Shown piece after piece: positions 25,774 to 33,656 of a stretch of 64,000 nt of DNA. A program made the position numbers and the translations under genes. Origin of the DNA: HyVt-105 sp049975425 (GTDB taxonomy: Bacteria; Bacteroidota; Bacteroidia; Bacteroidales; VadinHA17); assembly GCA_049975425.1 (NCBI GenBank), contig JBNGDI010000015.1, positions 1 to 64,000 on the forward strand, in the 5' to 3' direction. Under the pieces are notes generated by a model. It did no database searches. It saw nothing but the letters and a program-made list of their open reading frames with translations, and was not told the origin of the DNA. Within the stretch, counting starts at the first letter, position 1. The number at the start of each line of letters is the position of its first letter.

Positions 25774-27297
25774 ATGGCCCAGAAAAGAGAAAATCAGAAA
25801 AAACCCCGTATTGACCCGGTCAGCATGGATATTGGAAGAATCCCCCCTCAGGCGGTTGACCTGGAAGAAGCCGTGCTGGGTGCCATTATGCTGGAAAAGG
25901 ATGCCGTCATATCCATCCTGGATATTCTGAAGCCTGAAAGTTTCTACAAGGAAGCGCACCAGAAAATATACCGGTCGATTGTCAGCCTTTCTTCACGTGA
26001 AATGGCTATCGACCTGCTGACGGTGACCGAGGACCTGAGAACCAAGAACCAGCTCGACGAAGTGGGTGGACCTCATTATCTTACCCAGCTTACCAGCCGG
26101 GTGGCTTCGGCAGCCCATGTGGAATACCATGCCCGGATCATTGCCCAGAAATACATTCAGCGTGAGCTCATCCGGGTGGCTTCGGAAATACAGACCCGGG
26201 CCTATGATGAAAGCATTGATGTGGACGATCTGCTGGATTTTGCCGAACAGGAGCTGTTCGAGATTGCTGAGGGGAACATCAAGAAGGAAACTTCCTCCCT
26301 CGATGTGCTGATCAAAGAAGCCATCTATCAGATACAGGAAGCAGGAAAAAGGGAAGATAGCCTGAGCGGGGTGCCTTCGGGATTTACCCGGCTCGACCGC
26401 ATTACCTCAGGCTGGCAGAAGTCCGACCTGATTATCGTTGCCGCCCGCCCTTCCATGGGGAAAACCGCTTTTGCCCTGAGCATGGCCCGCAATATAGCCG
26501 TGGAACACAAGAGGCCCATTGCCATCTTTTCTCTGGAAATGTCGTCGATACAGCTGGTTAACCGCCTGATAGTCAGCGAAACAGAGCTTCCTGCCGACAA
26601 GATCAGGAACGGCAGGCTGCACGAATACGAATGGCAGCAACTGGATATCAAGATCAAAAAACTGGTGGATGCCCCCATCTTTATTGACGATACACCGGCC
26701 ATTTCCCTTTTCGAACTGCGGGCCAAGTGCCGCCGGCTGAAAATCCAGCACCAGGTACAGGCTGTGTTTGTCGATTATCTGCAGCTTATAACCGGCACGG
26801 GCGATGGCCGAGGCAGCCGGGAACAGGAGGTAAGCAATATTTCCCGTTCACTCAAAGCCATTGCCAAGGAACTGGATATTCCCATCATCGCCCTTTCGCA
26901 GCTCAACCGCTCGGTGGAGCTCCGTTCGGGAGATAAACGTCCGCAACTGTCCGACTTGAGGGAATCGGGGGCCATTGAACAGGATGCCGACCTGGTGATA
27001 TTCATTCACCGCCCCGAACGGTACGGACTGACTGCCGATGAGGAAGGAAACTCCCTGGTAGGAGTGGCCGAGATCATCGTAGCCAAGCACAGGAACGGCC
27101 AGATAGGCGATGTGAGGCTGAGGTTCAAGGACACCATGGCTAAATTCGTGGAAATGGATGAGGAAATGATCAGCCCGATACTGGATGACATGCCCGCTGT
27201 GCTGACCCGTACCTCGAAGATGAATGAAGATAACGACCACGGCATTTCACAGGGCAGGAGAGGTTCGGATGAGAATGAACCGGATGTTCCCTTCTGA
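25774..27297 (+). CDS. dnaB: Replicative DNA helicase DnaB
   Basis: A 507-residue hexameric helicase that unwinds DNA at the replication fork. The N-terminal domain (about 20-125) starts PPQAVDLEEAVLGAIMLEKDA; the RecA-like C-terminal domain has Walker A ARPSMGKTAFALS (about 226-238), AIFSLEMSS, FVDYLQLI and ALSQLNRSVE. The acidic, glycine-rich tail ends in DVPF, of the sort used for protein contacts. No intein is present. Its TGA shares a TGATCA with the stop of the opposing gene. Confidence 0.95.
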   Translation: MAQKRENQKKPRIDPVSMDIGRIPPQAVDLEEAVLGAIMLEKDAVISILDILKPESFYKEAHQKIYRSIVSLSSREMAIDLLTVTEDLRTKNQLDEVGGPHYLTQLTSRVASAAHVEYHARIIAQKYIQRELIRVASEIQTRAYDESIDVDDLLDFAEQELFEIAEGNIKKETSSLDVLIKEAIYQIQEAGKREDSLSGVPSGFTRLDRITSGWQKSDLIIVAARPSMGKTAFALSMARNIAVEHKRPIAIFSLEMSSIQLVNRLIVSETELPADKIRNGRLHEYEWQQLDIKIKKLVDAPIFIDDTPAISLFELRAKCRRLKIQHQVQAVFVDYLQLITGTGDGRGSREQEVSNISRSLKAIAKELDIPIIALSQLNRSVELRSGDKRPQLSDLRESGAIEQDADLVIFIHRPERYGLTADEEGNSLVGVAEIIVAKHRNGQIGDVRLRFKDTMAKFVEMDEEMISPILDDMPAVLTRTSKMNEDNDHGISQGRRGSDENEPDVPF

Positions 27298-27993
27298 TCA
27301 GAGAAATTCCTTCAGTTCGGTCAGTGTATGAATAACCCGGATTCCTTCGGGAACCTCCCCGTTTCGGCTTCTGTTGAAATATATGGCGTGCAGACCGGCA
27401 TCCATTGCTCCCTGTATGTCAGCTTCCAGGCTGTCGCCAATAACCAGGCTCCTTTCCCTGCCGGCACCTGTGTGTGAGAGGGTGTATTCGAAAAACCGGC
27501 GATGGGGCTTCAGAACCCCGGCCATTTCTGATGTGATCATTCCACGGAAAAATTCCTCCAGCCCGCTTTCCCTGATTTTTCTGAACTGTACCTCGTTAAA
27601 ACCGTTGGTGACAATGTACATTTGATAGTCTTTTCCTGTGAGGTATTCCAGAACCTCCCGGCTGTGTGCTATCAGGTTGGTTTGCAGGGGGGATTTTTCA
27701 ATATAGGCACGGTCCAGTTCCCGGGCCATAGCCATGCTATCAATGTCCAGGTCTTTCAGGGTCAGATAAAACCGGTACCATCTCAGCTTGTCCTTATCAA
27801 TCCCCTGGTTCCTGTATAGTTCCCATAAACGGTCGTTGTTCACATGATACCGTTCTATAAACCTGTCACTGAGGGACTTCAGCGGTTCATGGTTTATATG
27901 GTGCACGATCTGCTCCAGGGTAATTCGGGTGTTGCGTTCAATGTCCCAGAGAGTTCCGTCCAGGTCAAAGAAAAGATGGGTATACGGAGCCAT
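27298..27993 (-). CDS. yjjG: YjjG-family HAD nucleotidase
   Basis: A 231-residue HAD phosphatase. Motif I is FFDLDGTLWD near the N-terminus, motif II is YIVTNGFNEVQFRKI, and motif IV includes VIGDSLEADIQGAMDAG. The TNGF-x-x-VQ pattern and cap size fit YjjG, which removes phosphate from non-canonical pyrimidine nucleotides. The start at 27993 is preferred; a longer reading adds only a hydrophobic non-homologous lead. Confidence 0.85.
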   Translation of the reverse strand: MAPYTHLFFDLDGTLWDIERNTRITLEQIVHHINHEPLKSLSDRFIERYHVNNDRLWELYRNQGIDKDKLRWYRFYLTLKDLDIDSMAMARELDRAYIEKSPLQTNLIAHSREVLEYLTGKDYQMYIVTNGFNEVQFRKIRESGLEEFFRGMITSEMAGVLKPHRRFFEYTLSHTGAGRERSLVIGDSLEADIQGAMDAGLHAIYFNRSRNGEVPEGIRVIHTLTELKEFL

Positions 27994-28039
27994 GGCCTGA
28001 AAAAACAACAAATATAAAAAACACACGCCGGAAAATCAT

Positions 28040-28047
28040 TACTTTTG
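28040..28047 (+). promoter_or_regulatory. TAnnTTTG promoter element
   Basis: TACTTTTG ends 17 bases before the ATG of the secreted repeat protein. No clear -33 TTG. Confidence 0.4.
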
Positions 28048-28064
28048 ACAGAAGTCTTTTTATC

Positions 28065-28700
28065 ATGAAACCCTTCCTATACATAATCCTGCTTGGCGCG
28101 GGGTTTTTCCTGAACCGGCCCGTGAACGCACAGATGCCCGGGCCGCTGGTAATGCATGTGGCTCCCGGCGGAGAACATTTTCTCATTGATCTGATACGGG
28201 TGGGAAACAACGGCCAGGTAATTCTGTCGGTGGATGACAAGGGAAATCCGGTATTAAAGGCCAGCGGGGAAGGGGAGTTTGCCTATTCCACCCTTCTTGG
28301 ACCCGAATATGGGAAGATCATATCGATGAATGAGGTGGATATCGTTTATTTCCATGATGCCCGGCGGGCCGGGAAACTTTCGGCAATCGGGGAAGTGGCA
28401 CTGGAATATTTTGATCCTTACCTGGGCGATGCACGGGCTGGAAAACTGAAAAGGGTGGGCAGTGTGGAACTGGATTATTTTCCGGAAATGGACGGGGAGG
28501 TGAAAAAAGGCCGCCTGTCTTCGGTAGGGGGAACCCCAATTGACTATTATTACGGAGGGTCCCTGAACGGGAAAATATTGAGGGTGGGGGATGTGCGGTT
28601 CCACTTCTTTATTGAAGTTCCCAATGATGTGCGATCAGGAAAGATTTCCGCTGTGAGAGGCCGGCAGGCCGGGTGGATGATCCGGCTCGGAATTCAGTAA
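28065..28700 (+). CDS. Secreted protein with about 22-residue tandem repeats
   Basis: Not recognised. The 211-residue product has a signal peptide ending near NAQ (residue 23). From residue 83 on it is built of repeats beginning G-K/R at 83, 103, 126, 149, 169 and 192, each of the form GKL-x-x-VG-x-V-x-L-x-Y-F followed by a variable turn. Alternating hydrophobic positions suggest beta strands, perhaps a small solenoid, propeller or sheet. It stands alone between the YjjG-type phosphatase and bioY. Periplasmic or surface location is inferred from the signal peptide. Confidence 0.65.
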   Translation: MKPFLYIILLGAGFFLNRPVNAQMPGPLVMHVAPGGEHFLIDLIRVGNNGQVILSVDDKGNPVLKASGEGEFAYSTLLGPEYGKIISMNEVDIVYFHDARRAGKLSAIGEVALEYFDPYLGDARAGKLKRVGSVELDYFPEMDGEVKKGRLSSVGGTPIDYYYGGSLNGKILRVGDVRFHFFIEVPNDVRSGKISAVRGRQAGWMIRLGIQ

Positions 28701-28736
28701 CCCCTGCCTTTGATTCAGCCATGCCGTATTTTTTAC

Positions 28737-28744
28737 TACTTTTG
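28737..28744 (+). promoter_or_regulatory. Promoter element of bioY
   Basis: TACTTTTG ends 16 bases before the bioY ATG. A TTTG at 28709-28712 is 24 bases upstream, slightly longer than the usual -33 spacing. No BirA-type palindrome was recognised. Confidence 0.45.
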
Positions 28745-28760
28745 TTTCACTGAGTTACCC

Positions 28761-29318
28761 ATGGATCTGAAGAAACACCGCAGGATTTTTAATTATCTGG
28801 TGTGGATACCCGCCGGTGCATTGATTATGGCTTTCTTTGCCCAGATCCATTTTTACGTGCCATGGAACGATTCCCTGATACAGGTGACCGGACAGAGTTT
28901 TGCCGTGTTGGGCGTGGCATTGCTTCTGGGCAGGTGGATCGGGGTAGGGGCTTCCCTGCTGTACCTGGTTCTGGGTGTGACCGGAGTTCCCGTTTTTGCC
29001 GGAGAAGGATCCGGATTATCGGTACTGACCGGTTCTCAGGGCGGATTTATGTACAGTTATCCCCTGGCCGCCTGGTATGTGGGGAGGCACGGCGAACTGG
29101 AATGGAACAGGAATATTCCCTTCAGTATCATTAGCCTGAGCCTGGGGACCCTCGTAATCCTTTTTTTCGGCACGGTTCATCTTTCCTTCAGTCAGGGATT
29201 TGTTCCTGCTCTGCGGAACGGGCTGATGCCCGCGTTACCGGGCTATATCATCAAGATCGCCGCAGGAGGGATAGCCGTACCCGTGATTATGAAAATCCAT
29301 GATTTGCTTTTCCGGTAA
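28761..29318 (+). CDS. bioY: Biotin transporter S component BioY
   Basis: A 185-residue membrane protein with about six helices. The conserved BioY features are seen: TGQSFAVLGVALLLG, the LVLGVTGVPVFAGEGSG block and LTGSQGGFMYSYPLAAWYVG, which form the biotin pocket. No ECF module genes (bioM, bioN) are adjacent, so it works alone or with a shared energising module. Biotin uptake fits the biotin carrier 5 kb upstream. Confidence 0.88.
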   Translation: MDLKKHRRIFNYLVWIPAGALIMAFFAQIHFYVPWNDSLIQVTGQSFAVLGVALLLGRWIGVGASLLYLVLGVTGVPVFAGEGSGLSVLTGSQGGFMYSYPLAAWYVGRHGELEWNRNIPFSIISLSLGTLVILFFGTVHLSFSQGFVPALRNGLMPALPGYIIKIAAGGIAVPVIMKIHDLLFR

Positions 29319-29340
29319 ATTGCCTGATATCCCGAAAAAA

Positions 29341-29469
29341 GTGAAAATAGAATTTTATTACAATGCAAAAAAAATACAATAAAATTAAAATACAAATTAA
29401 TATAATTAAAATATAAATTAAAATAAATAAAATTTTATTCAATATTAATGATAAAAAGAAAAGGATACA
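29341..29469 (+). promoter_or_regulatory. Extremely AT-rich leader of the DEAD-box helicase gene
   Basis: Nearly 130 bases made almost only of A and T, with repeated AAAATACAA/TTAAAATA-like words, lead into a TTG start. Such a leader would be nearly unstructured RNA at low GC and may serve as A-rich ribosome-loading or cold-responsive sequence. No TAnnTTTG element was found in it. Confidence 0.4.
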
Positions 29470-30597
29470 TTGAAATTTGAAGATTTTAAACTGAGAAAAG
29501 AGATTATGGAGGGTCTGGAAGCCATGGGGTATACCGAGCCCACTCCCATACAGGAACAGACCATTCCTGCCATTCTGGAAAAGCAGGACCTGATCGGTTG
29601 TGCACAGACGGGAACAGGTAAAACCGCTGCCTATCTGCTGCCCGTATTGCATCATATTCTGGAAGACGGAAAAAAGGAAGGGGTCGACACCCTGATCATT
29701 GCCCCAACGCGTGAATTGACCCAGCAGATCGATATGCAACTTCAAGGGCTGGCCTATTTCACTCCGGTAAGTTCCATAGCGGTATACGGCGGGGGAGATG
29801 CGGTGGCCTGGGAAAAAGAAAAACGGGCGCTGGAAATGCAGACCGATATTGTGGTTGCCACCCCGGGCAAACTTCTCTCGTATCTGAACCTGGGCATCCT
29901 GAAACTGGACCACCTGAAACATCTTGTCCTGGATGAAGCCGACAGGATGCTGGATATGGGTTTTTATGATGACATCCTTCAAATACTGTCTTTTCTTCCA
30001 CCGATAAGGCAGAATCTCCTTTTTTCGGCTACCATGCCGTCGGATATCCGTAAACTGGCCAAAAAAATCCTGCGCCATCCCGTGGAGGTAAATATTGCCC
30101 CTTCGAAACCGGCTGAAGGAGTGCTGGAAGCCGCTTATTTTATTCCTCCTCAGAAAAAGATCCCTCTTATCAGGCAACTGCTGCAGGGGAAAGAGCTCCA
30201 GACCGTGCTGATGTTTACCTCCACCAAACGAATGGCCTCTCAGCTGGAAAAGGAGCTGAAATCCATCGGATTATCCGCCAGGGCAATTCATTCCGACCTG
30301 ACCCAGCCCCAGCGGGATGAAGTTCTGAGGCAGTTCCGCAACCGAAACATCCAGTTGCTGGTGGCAACCGATCTGCTGTCAAGAGGTATAGATATTGTTG
30401 GAATTGACCTGGTGGTGAATTTCAATGTTCCCCGTGACCCCGAAGATTATATTCACCGGGTTGGACGCACGGCCCGGGCCAAAGCCAGTGGGGTAGCCAT
30501 CACCCTGGTGGAACCGGAAGAAAAAAGATATTTCTTCCGTATAGAACATTTTCTGGAGAAAGAGATTTATAAGATTCCAGTTCCACGTGACCTGTGA
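29470..30597 (+). CDS. DEAD-box ATP-dependent RNA helicase
   Basis: A 375-residue RNA helicase, the compact RhlE-like type without C-terminal extension. Motifs are clear: Q motif PTPIQEQTIPAIL, AQTGTGKTAAYLLP (I), APTRELTQQ (Ia), LDEADRMLDMGF (II), FSATMP (III), ATDLLSRGIDI (V) and HRVGRTARAK (VI). The start is TTG, which gives the family-typical KFEDFKL beginning; no ATG in frame lies upstream. Likely role in ribosome assembly or RNA turnover, often cold-induced in relatives. Confidence 0.92.
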   Translation: MKFEDFKLRKEIMEGLEAMGYTEPTPIQEQTIPAILEKQDLIGCAQTGTGKTAAYLLPVLHHILEDGKKEGVDTLIIAPTRELTQQIDMQLQGLAYFTPVSSIAVYGGGDAVAWEKEKRALEMQTDIVVATPGKLLSYLNLGILKLDHLKHLVLDEADRMLDMGFYDDILQILSFLPPIRQNLLFSATMPSDIRKLAKKILRHPVEVNIAPSKPAEGVLEAAYFIPPQKKIPLIRQLLQGKELQTVLMFTSTKRMASQLEKELKSIGLSARAIHSDLTQPQRDEVLRQFRNRNIQLLVATDLLSRGIDIVGIDLVVNFNVPRDPEDYIHRVGRTARAKASGVAITLVEPEEKRYFFRIEHFLEKEIYKIPVPRDL

Positions 30598-30602
30598 GTC
30601 AG

Positions 30603-30968
30603 TCATTCTATTTTTTCGCCGGGTTGGGGCGGTTCCAGCATCCATTTTTCCAGGCGTGTCAGGGTATTATGCCCTGAAAGCCATAATCGCAGCATCCGGT
30701 TTATGGCTTCATTTCCCCAGGTTGCCGGATCCAGCATCCAGGGCTCAAGTTCGCTGATATCGTTCAGGCGGATGGAAGCCATATACTGATCCGATTCCCT
30801 TGATAGTCCGGCCATTTCTCTGTGCGTGATCCAGGAAGCCAGGTAAGGGTCTGTCCCGTGATGATGCTTTTTTGAAACAGCGGTTTGCTGGGCATGGCAA
30901 CCGTTGCACATCAGGAACCATAATAAAAGGATGATTCCCGGACATTTGAAATGCATCGTTTTTTTCAT
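30603..30968 (-). CDS. Hypothetical secreted protein, 121 aa
   Basis: Not recognised. It has a hydrophobic N-terminal signal (about residues 10-20) followed by CNGCHAQQ; cleavage after CHA is plausible, and the lipobox is poor. The mature part is short, with several Trp, a His-His-His stretch, and two related WMLDP/WMLEPP segments. The start at 30968 is preferred because it begins directly before the signal. It converges on the helicase gene with a five-base gap. Confidence 0.5.
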   Translation of the reverse strand: MKKTMHFKCPGIILLLWFLMCNGCHAQQTAVSKKHHHGTDPYLASWITHREMAGLSRESDQYMASIRLNDISELEPWMLDPATWGNEAINRMLRLWLSGHNTLTRLEKWMLEPPQPGEKIE

Positions 30969-31125
30969 GGTGATTCCTCCTGCTTTTGATGATCGTATAA
31001 TCCGGTTCATATGGCATGCCATAGTAATCAACTATCAAATAATCAGAATAATACGATTCAGTTAATATTTAAATGATTGTTAAAATTGCATGAAATCAGG
31101 ACAGATTCGTACGGTAGTGTACATG

Positions 31126-31165
31126 GGAAAAAAAAAGAAGCTGCCCTTTTGAGACAGCCTCTTTT
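31126..31165 (-). terminator. Intrinsic terminator, minus strand
   Basis: On the minus strand GAGGCTGTC pairs with GGGCAGCTTC (two G-U pairs) around a short A-rich loop and is followed by nine U (31128-31136). The wobble pairs work only in the minus-strand RNA, so it terminates a leftward transcript, most simply that of the 60-residue gene. Confidence 0.65.
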
Positions 31166-31241
31166 ATGCGGATATTATATGGTTTCCGGCAGATCTGGTG
31201 CAGCCACAGGGCAGGGATCATGCCGGGATATGGTGCGGTGA

Positions 31242-31424
31242 CTACACCCGGGGAGACGGTGTGAAGATTACTTCGTTTACCTGGTGAACTTCCTGAAATC
31301 CTGTGGAAGGGCCGTTGCCTGAAAAAACCAGGTTCATAAATGAAGTGACCATAATGATTACCATGATGATCAACATTCCCAGAGGTTTGGGAAACCCGTT
31401 CTTTTCTGTCATCAGTCTTTTCAT
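31242..31424 (-). CDS. Small single-span membrane protein, 60 aa
   Basis: A short frame encoding a basic start (MKRLMTEKNGFPK), one hydrophobic helix rich in Ile, Met and Val (about residues 15-35) and a polar tail. No family is recognised. Support comes from the A-rich leader before the ATG and a leftward terminator about 75 bases past the stop. The tail would lie in the periplasm by the positive-inside rule. Confidence 0.45.
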   Translation of the reverse strand: MKRLMTEKNGFPKPLGMLIIMVIIMVTSFMNLVFSGNGPSTGFQEVHQVNEVIFTPSPRV

Positions 31425-31601
31425 GGTTTTGTTTTTTAATGATTTTATCCTCCGCGTGTTTATACAACACATAGCATGCCAATAATTGTAAAAAACATGT
31501 AATCAAATAAATAGCAAAGATTAATCAGTTTTTCCTGACCTGGGAAATGCCACGAAAGAGGACACCCGGTGTACGTTTACGTACGGTGTGGCAGGCAGGA
31601 T

Positions 31602-32273
31602 TTACCGTTTCCCTTCCAACACGATCACAAACTCGCCCCGGGGAGGATGTTGCCGGAAGATTTCCCGCAACTCATCCAGGGTGCCCCTCAGGGTTTCTTC
31701 ATGGATTTTGGTCAGTTCCCTGGAGATGCTTATCCGGCGGGAACCTCCGAAAAAAGTGCTGAGATCATCCAGGGTACGCAACAAACGATGAGGGGATTCG
31801 TAAAAAACCAGGGTTCGGTTTTCGGCAGCCAGTTTTTCAAGGGTTTTTTTTCTTCCCTTCCGGGCGGGAAGGAAACCTTCGAAACAGAAACGGTCGATGG
31901 GCAGTCCGGAAAGCACCAGGGCAGGTACGAAGGCTGTTGGGCCCGGTATGCATTCTACTTCGATGTGTTCATCCAGGCATTTCCTGACCAGCAAGTACCC
32001 GGGGTCGGAAATTCCGGGAGTTCCGGCATCGGTGACCAGGGCAACGGTGTTTCCTTCCCGGAGCCTTTGCACAATGGATGTGAGGTATTTATGTTCATTG
32101 TATGCATGGTGGGGCAATATTTTCCTGCTGATGCCCAGATGTTTCAGTAAAATACCGGTTTTTCGGGTATCTTCCGCCAGGATAATATCCGCCTTTTCCA
32201 GCGTGTGAACGGCTCTCCGGGTAATATCATCCAGATTTCCAATTGGGGTGGCGACCAGGATCAGCTTACTCAT
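31602..32273 (-). CDS. rsmI: 16S rRNA (cytidine-1402 2'-O) methyltransferase
   Basis: A 223-residue tetrapyrrole-methylase-fold enzyme that methylates the ribose of C1402 in 16S rRNA. Conserved: VATPIGNLDDITRRAV, LAEDTRKTGILLKHLGI, LVTDAGTPGISDPGYLLV and FEGFLPARKGRKK. Length matches the short RsmI form lacking the C-terminal extension. It overlaps the upstream hypothetical gene by eight bases. Confidence 0.93.
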   Translation of the reverse strand: MSKLILVATPIGNLDDITRRAVHTLEKADIILAEDTRKTGILLKHLGISRKILPHHAYNEHKYLTSIVQRLREGNTVALVTDAGTPGISDPGYLLVRKCLDEHIEVECIPGPTAFVPALVLSGLPIDRFCFEGFLPARKGRKKTLEKLAAENRTLVFYESPHRLLRTLDDLSTFFGGSRRISISRELTKIHEETLRGTLDELREIFRQHPPRGEFVIVLEGKR

Positions 32274-32994
32274 CTTCCGGAGTGATGAATTTTCTTCGGG
32301 TCAGTTCCAGCAGATGCTGGACCGAGGGATTTTCCATATCCCAGTCGAAATTCCGGTTCAGGAATTCAAAGGCCTGGTTGAAATTCTGCACTTCATTCAG
32401 TGTCCGGATGGTTTTTTCATACAGATCGGCATCCCCGGCAAACAGTTCCCGGATATAATGGAATTTGTCGTTGATCCCGATGGCTTTGGAAATATCGTCT
32501 ATGGGTTTTGACTTCAGCTTACGGGAAACATTCTCCCTGATCATATGCTGTCCCAGCGCTTCGTTCCTGAAAGCCCTTGGCTGGCTTACCCGGTCGGCCA
32601 CGATCAGAGGCTGCTTCTTTTTGCCGTTTCCGGTTTCTGTACTTACCCGCCGGCTTTCCGTGGTTTCTCTTTCAGCAGGTTTGTATTTTTCTTCGGGTTC
32701 CGTACCGGCATGGGCATCATGGTAGGCCGAAGCAACCAGGGAGGTTTCGTCGGGTGGTTCTTCTGAAGGCTTTTCCCGGTCTGATTCTGCACCTTCTACA
32801 TATTGAGGCAAATCGTCGGTTTTTTCTGAACCGCCGGCTTGCCGCGAAAGCGCATCGTACACGGCCCTGAGTTTTTCCAGGATCAGGTCCCGTTCCAGAG
32901 CCGGCAACCTGTTTTTGCTTTCCGCATCCTCCAGCAGGCGGGCAGTTTCATGGATAATTTCGACCAGCTGTGTATACTTGTTCCTCTTTTCCAT
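32266..32994 (-). CDS. Hypothetical protein upstream of rsmI
   Basis: I cannot name this family. The 242-residue cytoplasmic protein has a helical N-terminus (about 1-55), a low-complexity, Glu/Pro-rich middle (about 56-130) and a well-formed C-terminal helical part with DDISKAIGINDKFHYIRELF and AFEFLNRNFDWD. The layout suggests two folded ends joined by a disordered linker. Overlap with rsmI points to co-translation. It is divergent from tdk. Confidence 0.65.
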   Translation of the reverse strand: MEKRNKYTQLVEIIHETARLLEDAESKNRLPALERDLILEKLRAVYDALSRQAGGSEKTDDLPQYVEGAESDREKPSEEPPDETSLVASAYHDAHAGTEPEEKYKPAERETTESRRVSTETGNGKKKQPLIVADRVSQPRAFRNEALGQHMIRENVSRKLKSKPIDDISKAIGINDKFHYIRELFAGDADLYEKTIRTLNEVQNFNQAFEFLNRNFDWDMENPSVQHLLELTRRKFITPEDE

Positions 32995-33014
32995 GGTGCA
33001 TTTGCCTTTTTCCT

Positions 33015-33022
33015 TACTTTTG
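33015..33022 (+). promoter_or_regulatory. TAnnTTTG promoter element for tdk-murF operon
   Basis: TACTTTTG, 35 bases before the tdk ATG, in the 63-base gap between divergent genes. No -33 TTG at standard spacing. Confidence 0.4.
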
Positions 33023-33057
33023 TAAAGGTAACGATTAATATCAGAAATTCTTATACC

Positions 33058-33654
33058 ATGTTTCTTGAAAATCCTGTAGATCCCGCTTCACGCAGGGGAT
33101 GGATCGAGGTGATCACGGGTTCGATGTTCTCGGGGAAAACCGAGGAACTGATCCGCCGGCTTAAGAGAGCCCGGATTGCCAATCAGCGGGTGGAGATTTT
33201 CAAGCCCATGCTGGATGTGAGGTATTCAGAAAACGAAGTGGTATCGCACGATTCCAATGCCATCAGGTCAACCCCGGTGGCGGGTTCGGGAAATATTCTT
33301 CTGCTTACGGGGGGCGTGGAGGTGGTGGGAATTGATGAAGCCCAGTTTTTTGACAGGGGACTGGCGGATGTTTGCAATCAGCTGGCCGGCAGTGGTATAA
33401 GGGTCATTGTGGCGGGCCTCGATATGGATTTCAAGGGCAAACCTTTTGGTCCGATGCCCGATATTATGGCCATGGCGGAATATATTACCAAGGTCCATGC
33501 CGTCTGTGTCCGCTGCGGGAATCTTGCCCAGTATTCGCACAGGAAGAGCCATGATGATCAGGTGCTGCTGCTGGGGGAAAAGGAGCTGTATGAACCTCTG
33601 TGCCGGCGCTGTTATAATGAGTTGCGGGAAGAAACGGAAGAAAAAAATACCTGA
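33058..33654 (+). CDS. tdk: Thymidine kinase
   Basis: A 198-residue type II thymidine kinase that salvages thymidine to dTMP. The P-loop is GSMFSGKTEELIRRLKRA (near residue 20), the Walker B is DEAQFF, and the lasso zinc site uses CVRCG and CRRC near the C-terminus. The ATG at 33058 fits family length; the frame open further upstream is not protein-like. Two bases separate it from murF-alr. Confidence 0.93.
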   Translation: MFLENPVDPASRRGWIEVITGSMFSGKTEELIRRLKRARIANQRVEIFKPMLDVRYSENEVVSHDSNAIRSTPVAGSGNILLLTGGVEVVGIDEAQFFDRGLADVCNQLAGSGIRVIVAGLDMDFKGKPFGPMPDIMAMAEYITKVHAVCVRCGNLAQYSHRKSHDDQVLLLGEKELYEPLCRRCYNELREETEEKNT

Positions 33655-33656
33655 CT

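Noticed and set aside
31096..31506. 136-codon minus-strand frame around the small membrane gene
   Set aside because: It is in another frame, runs through the terminator hairpin and lacks protein character; the 60-residue frame fits the terminator and leader better.
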